Assembly (NCBI GenBank): GCA_016711505.1 | Contig: JADJSV010000003.1 | Span: forward strand, 186,001-250,000 | DNA from: Bacteroidota bacterium | Lineage (GTDB): Bacteria > Bacteroidota > Bacteroidia > AKYH767-A > 2013-40CM-41-45 | Length of the DNA stretch: 64,000 bases | Reading direction: 5' to 3' | Shown: positions 24,341-33,832 of the stretch, piece by piece | Position numbering within the stretch: the stretch's first letter is position 1 | Layout of the letters: every line of letters begins with the position of its first letter | Program-made: the position numbers and the translations under genes | Notes under the pieces: generated by a model | Databases searched by the model: none | Told to the model about the DNA's origin: nothing | What the model saw: the letters and a program-made list of their open reading frames with translations, nothing else

Positions 24341-27300
24341 ATGACAAGAATTTTTTTAGTTCTGCTGACACTTCTTTCCCTTCAGGCGTTTTCTCAGCAA
24401 ACAGCCATATATCAGGATCCAGAAAGAGAATACCGGCAAGGACTAGATCTGTTAGAAAAACAGAAATATGGCGCTGCACAAAAGCTCTTCATGAATGTAC
24501 TTCAGTCGAAAGAACATTTATCGTACGACGTTATTTCAAATTCCGCTTATTACGCTGCAAAATGTGCTTCTGAACTTTTTAATAAAGATGCAGAGTATCT
24601 GTTGCTTGACTTTATTGAAAAATATCCGGCAAGTTCAAATTATCAGCCTGCAGTTTATGATCTTGGTATTTATTACTACCGGCTAAAGCGTTATAAAAAT
24701 GCAATTGAATTTCTGGCAAAGGTTGATCAATCTGATCTTTCTGCAGAGAAAAAAGATGAGGTAAATTTTAAGATCGGTTATTCATACTACATGACATCAG
24801 AATATGATAAAGCATCAAAAGCTTTTTTTCTGATGAAAGACGGGAACTCGAAATATGCCAGCGCTGCCCAGTATTACTATGCACACATTGCTTTTGTGAG
24901 TGAAAATTACGAAACCGCTTTGCAAAGCTTTCTTAAACTGAAAGACTCAGAAGCTTTTGCTCCTGTTGCTCCTTATTACATCACACAGATCTATTATCGT
25001 CAGAAAAAATATGATGAAGTTGTAAAGTATGCACCTTCAGTACTGGATACTTCTGCAACAAAAAATGGAATTGAGATCGGCCGGATGGTTGGAGAGTCTT
25101 ACTACAGGAAAGAAAGTTACAAAGAAGCCATTCCTTATTTACTGGTCTAGGAAAAAAACTCCTCTAATGTAAATCGCAGCGATTATTATGCTCTTGCATT
25201 TTCTTACTATCGCACTAAAGACTTTACAAAAGCAGTAACGTATTTCCAGAAAGCGATTGGTGTTGATGATACGCTTTCTCAGAATGCATATTACCATCTT
25301 GCCGATTGTCAGTTGGAGCTGAACAATAAACGTTCTGCAAGAACTGCTTTTCAATCAGCTTCCAAAATGAATTTCGATATGGCTATCAAGGAAGAATCGG
25401 CATTCAACTTTGCGAAACTGTCATACGAACTGTCTTTTCAGGATGTAGCTTTAGCCTCATTCAGAAATTTCATGAAAGATTTTCCGCAAAGTGCATATAA
25501 TGATCAGGCAAATGAAATGCTCATTACGATCTACATGAATACCAGAAATTATAAAGATGCAATTACCGCGCTGGATGGAGTGAAAAACAAAACACAGAAT
25601 ATAAAAACGGCATATCAAAAAGTAAGCTACTATCGCGGAGTTGAATTGTTCATGGATAATAATACGAAAGAAGCGATTCAGCTTTTCAAAGCATCTCAAC
25701 AATATCCTAACGACCAGAACCTGGTCGCTGAAGCGAATTACTGGACAGGAGAAGCTCAGTATAAGCTGGAAGATTACGAAGATGCAATCAAAGCTTACAA
25801 TGCGTTCTTACTTACTCCTGCTGCATTGAAAAGCGAGCGCTACAATCTTGCGAATTATAATATCGGATACTCATATTACAAAATGGAAAACTTTCCTGAA
25901 GCATTGAATTCGTTCAGGAAATATGTGAAGGATAAAATGCGTACTGATGTTTCCCGTTTTAATGATGCAACTTTGCGTCTTGCGGATTGCTACTTTATTC
26001 AAAAAGATCAGGCAAGTGCAATGGACTACTACAATCAGGCAATTGCTGCAAATGCAAAGTCCAGCGATTATGCTTTGTATCAGAAAGCTGCTATACAAGG
26101 CATACAGGGAAAGTTCGCAGATAAGGTAAACACACTTCAGAAATTATTTGAAAAATATCCAAAGTCAGTTTACTATGATGATGGATTGTATGAAGCAGGA
26201 CAAGCTTGTATGGCACAAGGAAATTTTGAATTGTCACTGAAATATTTTAACCGGGTGATAAATGAATATCCAAACGGAATCTATTTCAGAAAAGCTGAAC
26301 TTGGTGCTGCATTGGTTTATTACAACACTAAACAGGATGATAAAGCGATGGCTGCATATAAACGCATCGTACAGAAGTATCCAAATACTTCTGAGTCGCA
26401 CGAAGCTTTGGTTCAGATCAAAAATATCAGCGTGTCGCAAAACAAAGTTGATGATTACCTGAACTATGTAAAAAATGTTCCGAATGCTGATGTATCGGAA
26501 GCAGCAGAGGATTCTTTGACTTATGAAGCTGCTGAATTGGTTTACACACAAGGAAACTGCGAAATCGCCATCCGTGAATTTGATAAGTACATGACCAAAT
26601 TCCCTAATGCAATTTTCAAAGTAAATGCCAGCTATTATAAATCTGATTGCCTTTACAAAGCAAAAAAATATCAGGAAGCACTTCCGGGATTTGAATATGT
26701 AGTCGATCAGCCGAAGACAAATATTACAGAGAAGTCGTTGCTGAATGCTGCAGTGATCAACTATCGCCTTAAGAATTATGAAAGGTCTTTTGTTCAGTTT
26801 GAAGCCCTGGAAGGAATTGCTGAAGTCAAAGAAAATATTCTTGCGTCTTATTCAGGTCAGATGCGTTCTGCTTCTAAGATGTTTGACAATGCAAAAGCAA
26901 CGTCTGCTGCTCAAAAGATTCTAAACTCAACTACCACAGATAAAGACCTCATCAATGAAGCGCATCTTGTAATGGGTCGTTCTTATTTTGAGAAAAAGGA
27001 TTTTGGTTCTGCAAAAACAGAATTATCAATTGTAGCAAAACGTACAAACAGTGAAATGACCGCTGAAAGCAAGTATCTGCTGGCAGCCATTGAATACAAT
27101 ACTGCAAACTACAAGGAATCTACTAAACTTATTTTTGAAATTCAGAAACAGGTTCCGTCGTATGACTATTGGATTGCAAAAGGATTCATCCTTTTAGGTG
27201 ACAATTACGTTGCACAGAACGATACTTTCCAGGCAAAGGAAACTTACAAAAGTATAATTGCCAACTACGAAAAGGACGCAAATGATCCTGACGATCTGAA

Positions 27301-27421
27301 GGCAATTGCTACTGAAAAGCTTGCTGCTATTTCAGTTCCGGAAAAGAGTAAAGAAATGGATCAGAAACTACGCGATGATGAATCAGTAGAAGACTCAACT
27401 GAAATTGATAATAAGAAATAA
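24341..27421 (+). pseudogene. Large TPR-repeat secreted protein interrupted by an in-frame TAG
   Basis: A signal peptide (MTRIFLVLLTLLSLQAFSQQ) opens a frame of tandem tetratricopeptide-like repeats, for example YDLGIYYYRLKRYKNAIEFL and FKIGYSYYMTSEYDKASKAF. The frame stops at TAG 25148-25150 after IPYLLV, but the same frame resumes at once with EKNSSNVNRSDYYALAFSYY and continues TPR repeats to 27421. It would be 1026 residues if the TAG were Tyr (TAC or TAT). So this is one gene with a single-base nonsense change. TPR proteins of this size usually scaffold periplasmic or outer-membrane complexes. The stop overlaps the next ATG (TAATG), coupling it to the outer-membrane protein that follows. 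Confidence 0.85.
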
Positions 27422-29136
27422 TGAAAGGTAATACGATAAAGATGAAAAAATTGAATAAATATTTTTTGATAGCTGCACTCTGTGTTTCGCCTTTCAGTAT
27501 GTTTTCTCAAAGTACAGACGAGCCGAAGAAGCCCTCAGATGCAAAAGAAGATCTTGGTGATGAAACTTATATCATTGTTAAAGATTACCGTCCAATCTTA
27601 GCTGAATCTGCCAAGATCTCTGATTCTCCCGAAGGTGATACAAGTTCTACGAACCCACCGGAAATGAAATATTCAATTCGTTCTCAGAAAGCTGAAACAT
27701 CCTATGAAACGAGTACGATCAAAGCTGTAAAGATCAAGGATGAACCACTGACTAAACTATATCGTTCGTATATCAAATTAGGTCTTGGAAATTATTCGAT
27801 CTATAATGGTGAATTATATGTGAATGCATTGCGATCTAAAACAGGTTCGTTAGGACTTGCTTTGGGACATCATTCCGGTTCACCGGGGCTCAAAGGTGTA
27901 GGTCCTGCTGCTTACAGCAAGAATCATGGTGGTGTTTATGGAAAGTATATGCTGGATAATAAAACATTCGCCGGCGAATTTAATTTCGACCGGAATGCAG
28001 TTCATTATTATGGTTACAATAGTGAAGACTCTATTCTCGATAAAAGTCAGATCGCACAGCGATTCAATATTTTCGGATTGAAATTAAATTTTGCAACTAA
28101 TTACCTGAAACGGGATAAAATAGATTATTCAGCAGGCATTGACTGGAATTCGGTAAATGATAAATACGAAGTGAATGAAAGTGATGTGAGGGTTCATGGG
28201 TTTGTTGGAAAAGATATGGAAAGCTTCTATCTGAAGACAGACTTGTCGTTCGATTATTTCAAAAAATCACGCGCAAATTATGAATTGTTTAGCAGCAATA
28301 CTGATCTGAGTCGTCACATCATAAATGTTGTTCCAATGATCCAGTTGAAGAATGAGAAAGCCCGCCTGAATCTTGGAGTTGATCTTGCACTGGAGAAAAA
28401 TCTGGAATCAGAGATTCATCTTTTTCCTAAAGTTGACTTCTCTTTGCCTATAGCTGAGAATATTTTCTACCTCTTTGCAAATGTAAGTGGAGGAGTGGTT
28501 AAGAATAATTTCCTGACGATGGCGCTGGAAAATCCTTTTGTGAATTCAACAGTTCAGCCAATGAATACAATTAACAAGATCGAACTAAAGGGTGGGATGA
28601 ATGGAAGTTTCTCTTCGCGTGTGTCGTTTCTTGCATTTGTAAAGTATTCTTCGTTTGACAGACTTCAATTATATTACAACGATTCCATTTCTTCAAATAA
28701 ATTTAATACACTTTATACAAATGGAAAAGTGTTAAACATTCATGGTGAATTAACTTATCGTGCCGGTGAGAAGTTTGAAGCATCTGTTCATATTGATCAG
28801 TATAAATATTCACTTGACTTTTCACAGAAAGCATGGCATCATCCGAATACTGAAGTTAAATTCAGTGCAAAGTATAATCTTCGGGACAAGCTCTATATCG
28901 ATGGCGCTTTATTCGGTCGGGGAAGTTACTACGTAAGAATTCAAGAATTAAATGGCTTCAGTGAAAAAAGTATAAAAGGGTATGTTGATGGAAATCTTGG
29001 TCTCGAGTATCGTTATTCCAAGATATTATCTGTCTTTGCTAACTTCAATAACCTTGGTTTCGCCAGATATTATTACTGGAACGATTATCCGTCAGAGAGG
29101 TTTAATATGCTGGCGGGGATTACTTATTCCTTTTAG
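27421..29136 (+). CDS. Outer-membrane beta-barrel protein coupled to the TPR protein
   Basis: A 571-aa protein. ATG 27421 overlaps the preceding stop by one base; the Met at 27442 (MKKLNKYFLIAALCVSPFSM) better fits a signal peptide and is an alternative start. After the signal there is an acidic region (about 25-95) and the segment YIIVKDYRPILAESAKI (about 50-66). The rest alternates aromatic and polar residues in many barrel strands and ends in TYSF, with a terminal Phe. It has no plug domain, so it is not a TonB-dependent receptor. Pairing with a large TPR protein suggests an outer-membrane assembly or transport complex of unknown role. Confidence 0.75.
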   Translation: MKGNTIKMKKLNKYFLIAALCVSPFSMFSQSTDEPKKPSDAKEDLGDETYIIVKDYRPILAESAKISDSPEGDTSSTNPPEMKYSIRSQKAETSYETSTIKAVKIKDEPLTKLYRSYIKLGLGNYSIYNGELYVNALRSKTGSLGLALGHHSGSPGLKGVGPAAYSKNHGGVYGKYMLDNKTFAGEFNFDRNAVHYYGYNSEDSILDKSQIAQRFNIFGLKLNFATNYLKRDKIDYSAGIDWNSVNDKYEVNESDVRVHGFVGKDMESFYLKTDLSFDYFKKSRANYELFSSNTDLSRHIINVVPMIQLKNEKARLNLGVDLALEKNLESEIHLFPKVDFSLPIAENIFYLFANVSGGVVKNNFLTMALENPFVNSTVQPMNTINKIELKGGMNGSFSSRVSFLAFVKYSSFDRLQLYYNDSISSNKFNTLYTNGKVLNIHGELTYRAGEKFEASVHIDQYKYSLDFSQKAWHHPNTEVKFSAKYNLRDKLYIDGALFGRGSYYVRIQELNGFSEKSIKGYVDGNLGLEYRYSKILSVFANFNNLGFARYYYWNDYPSERFNMLAGITYSF

Positions 29137-29230
29137 TTCAAGGTTCAAAGTTCAAAGTTCAAAGTTGGCTTCGTAGTCAGCTACGAAGCTAACTTTGAAC
29201 TTTGAACTTTGAACTTTGAACCTTGAACTA
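29134..29230. repeat. 97-bp palindrome spanning both convergent stop codons (likely bidirectional terminator)
   Basis: The left arm 29134-29176 starts TAGTTCAAGG, contains three TTCAAAG heptamers and ends CTTCGTAG. After a 4-nt loop (TCAG) the right arm 29181-29230 starts CTACGAAG, has four AACTTTG heptamers and ends CCTTGAACTA. Outermost TAG and CTA are the stop codons of the plus-strand outer-membrane gene and the minus-strand hydratase. The arms differ by one heptamer and one base. Confidence 0.9.
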
Positions 29231-29992
29231 CCGCGCTCCCTGTTTAAACTTCGCAATCGACTGTCTGGTAAAATCCGACAATACAAGTTTTCCGCTGATC
29301 TCTGCTCGTTCAACAAGTAATGTATCCCAATTCTCCGTGCCTTCCCAGAAAACTTTTTTAAGTTCTTTCATTGCTTCGGGATTGCTGTTTGATAATTTTG
29401 TTGTCAGGTTTGAAATTGATTGATCCATTCCTTCAATTGATTCATGGACCTCAGCATACATTCCTTTTTCTTTCGCCCACGAAGCGTCCTGCCATTCAGT
29501 TGCATTTATAGACATTGAACTAAATGCTGAATTTCCGATCTTTCTTTCTACTGCAGGACCCACCACAAATGGTCCGATACCGACTGCAAGCTCACTTAAT
29601 TTAACTGATGCAGCCATTGTCGCAAAAGTGTAATCAGCAGCACAGGCAATTCCCACACCACCGCCGACAGCTTTGCCTTGTACTCTTGCTATTACAAACT
29701 TCGGAGCTTTTCTGATTGCATTAATGACGGCAGCGAAACCGGAGAAGAATTTTTTTCCTTGTTCAAGATTTTCAATCGCAACTAACTCGTCAAATGAAGC
29801 TCCCGCACAGAAAGTTTTCTCGCCTTCGCTTTTCAATAAGATGACTGTTGTATTTTCATCATTGCCTGCTTTTTCAATTTCACTGGCAAGCTGCATCAAT
29901 AGCATTCCTGGTAGGGAATTGCTTTGAGGATGATGAAAAGTGATCTCGGCAATTTTGCCGTTAACTATCGTGTTTACTTGTCCTGAACTCAT
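29228..29992 (-). CDS. Enoyl-CoA hydratase/isomerase family protein
   Basis: A 254-aa crotonase-fold protein, possibly the beta-oxidation hydratase of the phenylacetate route. The start is the ATG at 29992 (MSSGQVNTIVNGKIAEITFH); the frame is open to 30070 but that part is unrelated. Oxyanion-hole motifs TFCAGASFDE (about 63-72) and GKAVGGGVGIACAAD (about 106-120) are present. The first catalytic Glu is seen (KLSELAVGIG, about 132) but the position of the second hydratase Glu, after the VGPAVERKIG segment, has small polar residues, so true hydratase activity is uncertain. The stop codon lies in the 97-bp palindrome. Confidence 0.75.
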   Translation of the reverse strand: MSSGQVNTIVNGKIAEITFHHPQSNSLPGMLLMQLASEIEKAGNDENTTVILLKSEGEKTFCAGASFDELVAIENLEQGKKFFSGFAAVINAIRKAPKFVIARVQGKAVGGGVGIACAADYTFATMAASVKLSELAVGIGPFVVGPAVERKIGNSAFSSMSINATEWQDASWAKEKGMYAEVHESIEGMDQSISNLTTKLSNSNPEAMKELKKVFWEGTENWDTLLVERAEISGKLVLSDFTRQSIAKFKQGAR

Positions 29993-30056
29993 AATTTGAT
30001 TTTGCTTATGCGAAGTAAAGGAAATTATTTTTAACTTGTGGAGTAAAATTACTGTT

Positions 30057-31610
30057 ATGAAAAAAAACATCTTTTTCTTTTTCTTCCTTTTTTCGGTTTC
30101 TGTATCAGGTCAAATGAGCCCTTCATGGATCAACCACTTTTGTTGTTTTGATTCAGTTGGGCCGCATTCATTTTCATATCCATTGGGAGTTGTAGTTGAA
30201 AATGATTCTATAATTGTTGGTTATTTTGAAGATGATTCAATGAAAGTAAAGATCATCAGTTCTAATACAGGTGCCGACCTGAGCAATTTTGATTTTACCA
30301 ACGATACTGTTTTTTCTCCCGTTTACTATGGCGGGAGTTTTGTAAAATGCAGGGAAGGGTATGTAAGTGTTACTTCAACTACAGATGCAAATGGATCTTC
30401 ATTTTTGATCTTCAATGTCATTGATCATAACTTCAATCTTATTAATTCAACACGCCTGGGTACAGCATATTTACAAAATAAGATGACGGGATTATTTAAT
30501 TATCCCGGTTCTGATACTTCATATTATGTTGCTCAACTTTCAGATTCATTAAGGATATTTAATTTTAATACAACTGATTATAGTGCAAGGGTTTTTAGCT
30601 ATGGCAAGGATCGGATGGATCGACTTTACAGAAACCTCTTTTTTAATTCTTCGGGTGACCTGACAGTTGTCGGTTTCGAACCGGATGGGTCGCATTCATC
30701 TTTGGTGTTTAAAAGAATTGAAGTGCTGAATGGAAATTTACTACAGTCAAAGGATAGTACACTATCACTAGGATATTCTCATGAGTGTTTGCAGAAAGAC
30801 GATTCTTTAATAGTAGTTTTTACGCCTCTGCTTCCATGGCCTGATTTAACTTTTATGTCTGTTGACATGAATTCTTTTGAGTATTCCGATTTGATCTACA
30901 CAGGTGAAGTTGTGACTGGTTACTTTTATAGAAATTTATGTAAATCTCCCACCTTAGATAAGTATTATGTTGAAACAGAAGAGGAGTTATTTCAATTCGG
31001 CACTGACTATTCTTTTGAATATGTTAGAGTATTGGGACAGTCAACAGTTGGTATTTATAATCAATCTCCGGTTTTATTTGATCAGAATGAAAACCCTATT
31101 TTGTTTAATTCCTATTTAAACAATACAATTTTAAATGAAGATCTTATCTGCAGAAGGCTTGACAGAAATTCAGGAAATACAATTGATTCACTGATTTATG
31201 ACGATGTTCGAAATACTCCGGATTTTGCAGTAGCACAATTTTTTGATGCAGGCAATAATTTGAATTTGCTTTATGCAAATGATTTTGATGATGCATTCAT
31301 CCTTCAGGAAGAAGCACAGTTAAACATTATTCAACTTAGTTCCCTTACTAATTCTCAGGATGAGATTCCTCTTGAAGTAATAGTGATTTACCCAAATCCT
31401 GTATCCAATTACATGAAGTTAAGCAATAAGAATTTAGCAGGTTGCCGGGTTGATTTGTGCGATGTAACAGGGAAATCATTGAAAAAATTTATTTTGAATC
31501 CTGAGAGCGAGATTGATGTATCGGATTTAAAGACCGGATTATATTTTTTGCAATTCAAAAAAGAGGGAATAGTAATTTCAAATGCTAAATTTATTAAAAT
31601 CGAAAATTAA
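30057..31610 (+). CDS. Secreted T9SS type-A sorting-domain protein
   Basis: A 517-aa protein. The ATG at 30057 starts a signal peptide (MKKNIFFFFFLFSVSVSGQ), so the upstream frame from 30036 is not used. The body is Asp/Ser-rich and beta-type with propeller-like strands, without a family I recognise. The C-terminal domain begins VIVIYPNPVSNYMKLSNK (about 440-457) and ends GLYFLQFKKEGIVISNAKFI, a complete type-A sorting domain, so it is expected to cross the outer membrane by T9SS and be released or anchored at the surface. Monocistronic. Confidence 0.8.
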   Translation: MKKNIFFFFFLFSVSVSGQMSPSWINHFCCFDSVGPHSFSYPLGVVVENDSIIVGYFEDDSMKVKIISSNTGADLSNFDFTNDTVFSPVYYGGSFVKCREGYVSVTSTTDANGSSFLIFNVIDHNFNLINSTRLGTAYLQNKMTGLFNYPGSDTSYYVAQLSDSLRIFNFNTTDYSARVFSYGKDRMDRLYRNLFFNSSGDLTVVGFEPDGSHSSLVFKRIEVLNGNLLQSKDSTLSLGYSHECLQKDDSLIVVFTPLLPWPDLTFMSVDMNSFEYSDLIYTGEVVTGYFYRNLCKSPTLDKYYVETEEELFQFGTDYSFEYVRVLGQSTVGIYNQSPVLFDQNENPILFNSYLNNTILNEDLICRRLDRNSGNTIDSLIYDDVRNTPDFAVAQFFDAGNNLNLLYANDFDDAFILQEEAQLNIIQLSSLTNSQDEIPLEVIVIYPNPVSNYMKLSNKNLAGCRVDLCDVTGKSLKKFILNPESEIDVSDLKTGLYFLQFKKEGIVISNAKFIKIEN

Positions 31611-31634
31611 TTTTCTTCCTGATAGATTCGGGTT

Positions 31635-33128
31635 TTATTTGATTGATCTCTGCAGAATAAAAAATTCATCGTTTTCCCAGAATAAATTGTAACTATTTCT
31701 ATACTTTTCAAGATAAACATCTAAGCGAGGATCAAAAATATCAGTATCATAACTCTTGATCTTTGTTCCAATCAGATAGTTCACTTGCAGCCTTAAAAAC
31801 ATTGCTTCAACTTGTTCAGGCGATTGTCCAGTCATGAGATAGGTAGCAGGATGATCTGTGTACAAAGAGAGTGCAATTGCTTTTATAAAACCAACGACTT
31901 CGTTTTCCGGAATTTTGTCTTTTACAACATTCAGCATTTCCTGTGACGTTGGCCTATATGGCCCGTCAGGAATGTCATTCTGTTTTTCAAGTGTTCTATT
32001 GAATGGCAAAATATAACCTGTCATCGTTATAAAAATAACAGAAAGGGTTATTGAATCACTGTAAATTCTTTTGTATGACCTTGTAAGTAGCAATATAATG
32101 TCGAATGTGTATTTTATCAGTAATGGAAACACCGGGAAAATAAATCTGAAACCGCCTGTGCTTCTGTTGAAGAGTAGAATCATTAGAAGGTAGAAAAGGA
32201 AAAACCATTCAGTAAATCCTGCTTTTTTTCTCAGATTTACAACCCATCCAGCCAGTGCTAAAAATACCCACCACGAAGGCATCGTGTCCCAGTTTCCCGG
32301 AAAGAAAAATGCTGTGCCCAGTACATCATAATAATATTTTGCATTTATAAATAAGCCGGACGATTCTTTGCCAAATGAATTAGAGTAAAAGCCCAGGAAA
32401 TATTTCATTTCAACATGAAAAATAATCGTGTTGAAAAGAAAAAAGAAAAGTCCGGCACTCAAAACTACTATTGCTGCGGATTTGATCCGCTTCCTTTCAA
32501 AAACAGTAAAACTCACTTTGCGTTCTCCATCCGGACCATGTAATAGTATGTCAGCAATCAGTGCAGCTAGGGATGCAATTCCCACAAACCGGATAGAAGT
32601 AAGCCAGGATGCCAGTAACCCACAAACAACATAAAATAAAACCGACCTGTTTTTTCGCTCGACAATTTGAATCAGAAGAAACAGAAAAAATACGAAGGGA
32701 ATATCGGTGAGAATGCTGTCTTTCAGTAAAAGGAGATAGTGATTATATAAAATGAAAATCACTAACGTAAGAGAGATAAACGGACTAAAATATTTCTTAA
32801 AATAATTAAATATCAGTAATCCAAGACCGATCATGAATATGGAGATCAGAATCAGGTAAGGCTTGACTGATAATTTGAAAAAATAATATACCGGAGAAAT
32901 TATCAGTGGAAATCCTGCCGGATATGCATGCAAAGCAAAATCTCCATCGACCTTATCGAAAACCAATCCGTTGTCGATCTGTGGTCTTTGTTCTACTATA
33001 TTCCTTGCCTGCAAAATGTACTGAGCATAATCATCACCCCAGTCGTGATACGGCTTTACATTTATATAAAGCAGCGGAAGAAGCAAAAGTATGCATGCAA
33101 TAAAATAAACTCTGTTGAATCCGGTCAT
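31635..33128 (-). CDS. Polytopic membrane glycosyltransferase, ArnT/RgtA-like
   Basis: A 497-aa protein with about ten membrane helices, starting at Met 33128 (MTGFNRVYFIACILLLLPLL). The frame is open to 33236, but that extension runs into a terminator hairpin, so the internal Met is preferred. The first extracytoplasmic loop has YHDWGDDYAQYILQARNI, where the acidic WGDD cluster matches the metal/donor-binding Asp pair of GT39/GT83-type lipid-linked glycosyltransferases. The C-terminal tail is soluble (YLIGTKIKSYDTDIFDPRLD). It probably transfers a sugar from a polyprenyl carrier in the inner membrane; acceptor unknown. Confidence 0.75.
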   Translation of the reverse strand: MTGFNRVYFIACILLLLPLLYINVKPYHDWGDDYAQYILQARNIVEQRPQIDNGLVFDKVDGDFALHAYPAGFPLIISPVYYFFKLSVKPYLILISIFMIGLGLLIFNYFKKYFSPFISLTLVIFILYNHYLLLLKDSILTDIPFVFFLFLLIQIVERKNRSVLFYVVCGLLASWLTSIRFVGIASLAALIADILLHGPDGERKVSFTVFERKRIKSAAIVVLSAGLFFFLFNTIIFHVEMKYFLGFYSNSFGKESSGLFINAKYYYDVLGTAFFFPGNWDTMPSWWVFLALAGWVVNLRKKAGFTEWFFLFYLLMILLFNRSTGGFRFIFPVFPLLIKYTFDIILLLTRSYKRIYSDSITLSVIFITMTGYILPFNRTLEKQNDIPDGPYRPTSQEMLNVVKDKIPENEVVGFIKAIALSLYTDHPATYLMTGQSPEQVEAMFLRLQVNYLIGTKIKSYDTDIFDPRLDVYLEKYRNSYNLFWENDEFFILQRSIK

Positions 33129-33225
33129 GAGAAAATTTTGTCCAGTCTTATTGCCGCTAAGTAAAGGTTTTTCTCCGAAATCAGAATCTGCTTTTTCAAC
33201 TTTAAAATTTATTATAGCGGTCACA

Positions 33226-33261
33226 AAAAAAGCCATCCCCTTATCAGGCGATGGCTTTTTT
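33226..33261 (-). terminator. Terminator, usable in both directions
   Basis: AAAAAAGCCATC (33226-33237) pairs over 12 bp with GATGGCTTTTTT (33250-33261), 12-nt loop. On the minus strand it follows the hypothetical gene ending at 33344 and is followed by a T run. Confidence 0.85.
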
Positions 33262-33343
33262 ATTTTTTTGGAATTCTCAACTAAAGAATTACGTTGTTAT
33301 TAAGCAACGATCTGAGAAATCAAATTAATCCTTTAATCCAGGT

Positions 33344-33802
33344 TTAATTAGAGGTATACGATGGTAATTTCCCCTCAGCGATCAACGTATCCGTTTTTTC
33401 TTTGTGAGCTCCATAATCACCGAAGCAAAGAGCAGACAACATTTCATCACGCGACATGTTTACATTACCGAGTTGTTTTTTGATCTCAACACTACAACGA
33501 TCAACGAAAGTTTCGAAGCGCTCCGGTGCCCAGATGTAAACTTTTTTCTGCCAGTCAGGAATCGTTCTGTCGATCTTGAATTCCGTAGGCAGATCTCCGT
33601 GAATAATGGCTTTCACCTCTAATCCTTCAAAGGATTTCGGTAGTAAACGGTTATCGAATATAAGCGGACGGCTTACATCAATAACATGCTTCTTTCTCTT
33701 TGGATCGATCATTTTCAATCCATTGATGCGAAGGCCTTTTTTCTTCAGGTATCCGAATTTCTTTTCGAATCTGTCAAGAGTGTCATAAAGTAACATGGAC
33801 AT
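33344..33802 (-). CDS. Conserved hypothetical protein downstream of paaZ
   Basis: A 152-aa soluble protein, starting MSMLLYDTLDRFEKKFGYLK; the second Met, at 33796, is an alternative. Basic N-terminal half and segments IPDWQKKVYIWAPERFETFV (about 82-101) and MSRDEMLSALCFGDYGAHKE (about 116-135). No signal, no membrane helix, no recognised domain. It lies 30 bp after paaZ on the same strand and before a terminator, so it is likely the last gene of a paaZ transcript. A role in phenylacetate metabolism is only a guess from this position. Confidence 0.65.
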   Translation of the reverse strand: MSMLLYDTLDRFEKKFGYLKKKGLRINGLKMIDPKRKKHVIDVSRPLIFDNRLLPKSFEGLEVKAIIHGDLPTEFKIDRTIPDWQKKVYIWAPERFETFVDRCSVEIKKQLGNVNMSRDEMLSALCFGDYGAHKEKTDTLIAEGKLPSYTSN

Positions 33803-33832
33803 TTTTTTTTGTACTGTGATACTGAATATTTT

